Part shown: piece after piece, positions 16,991 through 17,991 of the stretch
Layout of the letters: the number at the start of each line of letters is the position of its first letter
Position numbering within the stretch: position 1 is the stretch's first letter
Position numbers and translations under genes: made by a program
NCBI GenBank assembly: GCA_016840385.1
Contig: JAEOSL010000069.1
Span: forward strand, 1-17,991
DNA length: 17,991 bases
Origin: Candidatus Thorarchaeota archaeon
Lineage (GTDB): Archaea > Asgardarchaeota > Thorarchaeia > Thorarchaeales > Thorarchaeaceae
Direction of reading: 5' to 3'
Notes under the pieces: model-generated
Database searches by the model: none
The model's input: the letters and a program-made list of their open reading frames with translations, nothing else
What the model was told of the DNA's origin: nothing

Positions 16991-17346
16991 GCTTTCTCTT
17001 TTTGATCCTCGGAGGTCTGGTTCCCTTGCATTTCATTGCGGCGTATTCTTGAATTCTCTATCAGAATATCATCGAGATTCTTGGTTTCGTGCCCTGGTGG
17101 AATGTCAATGTACCTCTGCTCAGTTTGAGATCCAAGTTTCTCAAGTTCGTCAGCTAATGGGCTTTTGATCCATTCCAAGATATTCTTCAAAGCTTGTTGG
17201 CAAGATTGACAGTCAGAATACTTCTTGTCATGAGTCATGCTAATGACTCGATTCTGGACCATTGCAAAGACTGCCACTTTGCCCTTAGTTTCTAAGGAAC
17301 CAAGTAATTCCTCAGCACTCTCAATTTCCTCTCCACTATGATACAT
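16981..17346 (-). CDS. 121-residue protein of unknown function
   Basis: The ATG at 17346 is chosen because GGAGGT (complement of 17355-17360) lies eight bases upstream; an in-frame GTG at 17370 would start before this site and add eight residues. The product begins M-Y-H-S-G-E-E-I-E with an acidic helix, then a short hydrophobic strand K-V-A-V-F-A-M-V (23-30). A single C46-x2-C49 pair lies in the middle and a polar, probably disordered tail ends the protein. No catalytic toxin motif is visible. It overlaps the stop of the upstream regulator gene by eleven bases and the start of the 428-residue gene by ten, so it is translated from the same message. Confidence 0.75.
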   Translation of the reverse strand: MYHSGEEIESAEELLGSLETKGKVAVFAMVQNRVISMTHDKKYSDCQSCQQALKNILEWIKSPLADELEKLGSQTEQRYIDIPPGHETKNLDDILIENSRIRRNEMQGNQTSEDQKEKACA

Positions 17347-17530
17347 GAGTGGGTACCTCCGGTTGTTCACCCTTGTTTGAGCGAACTCTAGAATTCAGCT
17401 CGTCAAGTCTGCGACGAATTGAGTCCTTGACTAATTCAGCTACTGAAGAGTATCCGAATTCCTTTCTATTTACTATCTCCTCAACCTCGTTTACGAGAGA
17501 GGCTGGGAGTGATATTCCTCTGTAATTCAT
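17336..17530 (-). CDS. Ribbon-helix-helix regulator 1, first gene of the minus-strand operon
   Basis: A 64-residue protein with the ribbon-helix-helix pattern: strand N-Y-R-G-I-S-L-P (2-9), helix A (about 10-20), a turn at F-G-Y-S-S, and helix B with E-L-V-K-D-S-I-R-R-R, then a polar tail. Such proteins dimerise and bind DNA palindromes through the N-terminal strand. The ATG at 17530 is preferred over a GTG at 17539 because the strand begins directly after it and the two plus-strand relatives start similarly; AGTGAT lies upstream. It heads a five-gene operon and diverges from a second regulator of the same family across a promoter with two repeated sites. Autoregulation is the most likely role; an antitoxin-like role is possible. 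Confidence 0.85.
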   Translation of the reverse strand: MNYRGISLPASLVNEVEEIVNRKEFGYSSVAELVKDSIRRRLDELNSRVRSNKGEQPEVPTHVS

Positions 17531-17542
17531 CAAAATCACTTA

Positions 17543-17567
17543 TTGTACTGGTACTATAACTATACAA
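17543..17567. promoter_or_regulatory. Operator-like 25-bp repeat, copy 1
   Basis: A 25-bp site starting TTGTA and ending TACAA. It matches copy 2 at 21 of 25 positions, and the right-hand 16 bases match at 15 of 16. It overlaps the probable minus-strand promoter (complement of CAAATAAAC at 17565-17573), placing it where a regulator could block transcription of the five-gene operon. Confidence 0.7.
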
Positions 17568-17577
17568 ATAAACTTTG

Positions 17578-17602
17578 TTGTACCTATACTATAAGTATAC
17601 AA
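17578..17602. promoter_or_regulatory. Operator-like 25-bp repeat, copy 2
   Basis: The second 25-bp site, 35 bp from copy 1 start to start and in the same orientation. Its core TATAC-TATAA-GTATA (17585-17599) is a perfect dyad with a 5-bp spacer, and it contains the only TATA-like box suitable for the plus-strand regulator pair. Binding here would therefore directly repress the plus-strand promoter. Confidence 0.7.
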
Positions 17603-17647
17603 TATTAATGGGCTATGTTATTAAGATGTAATAGTGTACTGAAAATT

Positions 17648-17842
17648 ATGCCCGAAGGATACAAAGGTGTCAGCCTTCCTGAAGGTCTTCTTCAACAAGT
17701 GGAAGACTTGCTCAAGGATTTGGAAAAGGAAGGTTTTGATCATGGATATAAGACAATCACGGAATTTGTAAAAGATTCAATCAGACGTCGGGTGGAGGAT
17801 CTCAGACAAATCTATTTCATAGGGGAGAAGAAAACTCAATGA
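17648..17842 (+). CDS. Ribbon-helix-helix regulator 2
   Basis: A 64-residue ribbon-helix-helix protein. The strand G-Y-K-G-V-S-L-P and helix B F-V-K-D-S-I-R-R-R-V-E-D-L are closely similar to regulator 1 on the other strand; the loop between the helices is a few residues longer (K-E-G-F-D-H-G-Y). The ATG at 17648 places the strand at the N-terminus as in its relatives. An in-frame ATG at 17615 would add 11 residues and cannot be excluded, since neither start has a clear ribosome site. A TATA box inside operator copy 2 would start transcription near 17616. Its stop overlaps the next start by four bases (ATGA). Confidence 0.82.
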   Translation: MPEGYKGVSLPEGLLQQVEDLLKDLEKEGFDHGYKTITEFVKDSIRRRVEDLRQIYFIGEKKTQ

Positions 17843-17991
17843 AGTACAAATCAAAAAGAGTGACTATTCCAGAATTGCTTGTACATGGAATTGTAGAGTT
17901 CATGGAAAAGGATACTGATTACAATTTTCAATCTGTTGGTCACTTTGTTAGGGATACTGTATTCAATAGACTCAAGCAGTTACATGAGGTG
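17839..17991 (+). CDS. Ribbon-helix-helix regulator 3, 3' partial
   Basis: The frame is open to the right edge, 51 codons visible. It opens M-K-Y-K-S-K-R-V-T-I-P, a typical strand, followed by helix A (about 11-22), a turn, and helix B with H-F-V-R-D-T-V-F-N-R-L. It is a more diverged paralogue of the two preceding regulators: the D-S-I-R-R-R block has become D-T-V-F-N-R. GGGGAG lies 11 bases before the ATG, which overlaps the previous stop by four bases, so the two are translated together. Confidence 0.8.
   Translation, partial: MKYKSKRVTIPELLVHGIVEFMEKDTDYNFQSVGHFVRDTVFNRLKQLHEV

Larger units (their letters stand above)
13765..17991. mobile_element. Putative integrated archaeal element, left part only
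   Basis: A tyrosine recombinase lies at the edge of a conserved metabolic operon, followed by a compact set of short, unrecognised, mostly minus-strand genes plus three ribbon-helix-helix regulators. This layout is typical of integrated archaeal plasmids or proviruses. The left boundary must lie between porG and the recombinase (about 13660-13764); the right boundary is beyond the window, so no attachment repeat can be seen. No tRNA gene flanks the recombinase. No capsid, portal or replication gene is recognised in the visible part. Confidence 0.55.

Noticed and set aside
17336..17530. Toxin-antitoxin pair (regulator 1 with the 121-residue gene)
   Set aside because: The overlapping layout fits, but the 121-residue protein shows none of the PIN, MazF, RelE/ParE or HEPN motifs, so no toxin can be claimed.
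17608..17631. Seven-codon leader open frame before regulator 2
   Set aside because: An ATG-to-TAA frame of this length arises easily by chance and has no ribosome site; it is not conserved evidence of attenuation.
1..17991. CRISPR array, tRNA or rRNA genes
   Set aside because: No regularly spaced repeats, cloverleaf-like sequence or conserved rRNA stretch was seen on either strand by eye.

Overview
The window looks like chromosome from a mesophilic archaeon of moderate GC. The evidence is a four-subunit gamma-delta-alpha-beta 2-oxoacid:ferredoxin oxidoreductase operon, A/T-rich TATA-type boxes about 30 to 55 bases ahead of starts, GGAGG/GGTGA ribosome sites, ribbon-helix-helix regulators, a zinc-ribbon tyrosine recombinase and a giant sequon-rich surface protein. 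An Asgard archaeon of the Thorarchaeota type would fit, but that is an inference from gene style; no ribosomal or informational marker gene is present to settle it.

Region 1 (1-8149, plus strand) holds the 3' part of a giant secreted or surface protein (at least 2309 residues, open at the left edge) made of beta-rich domains, with an embedded amidotransferase-like segment and an unusual glycine-rich hydrophobic C-terminal region. A six-helix membrane protein and a 168-residue soluble protein follow in the same direction, the last two overlapping. A perfect 10-bp hairpin closes the set. Region 2 (8150-8479) has no supported gene.

Region 3 (8480-10529, minus strand) is a two-gene unit, a zinc-dependent medium-chain alcohol dehydrogenase followed 7 bases later by a glycerophosphodiester phosphodiesterase, with its own TATA-like box. 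Region 4 (10572-13708, minus strand) is the complete porG-porD-porA-porB operon. Its genes overlap or nearly touch, and it ends in a UUCG-loop hairpin followed by a T-rich tract. It provides oxidative decarboxylation of pyruvate (or a related 2-oxoacid) to acyl-CoA with reduction of ferredoxin.

Region 5 (about 13660-17991) looks like the left part of an integrated mobile element. A tyrosine recombinase with a C-terminal zinc ribbon begins about 120 bases from porG and converges, with overlapping stop codons, on a tightly packed five-gene minus-strand operon: a ribbon-helix-helix regulator, a 121-residue protein, a 428-residue protein with a winged-helix-like segment and a Cys motif, a 158-residue Cys-rich protein, and a 47-residue protein. 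This operon diverges from two further ribbon-helix-helix paralogues on the plus strand. The divergent promoter contains two near-identical 25-bp sites, most simply read as operators for these regulators. This regulated cassette of unrecognised genes is the most novel part of the window. Its right end, and hence the attachment sites, lie outside.
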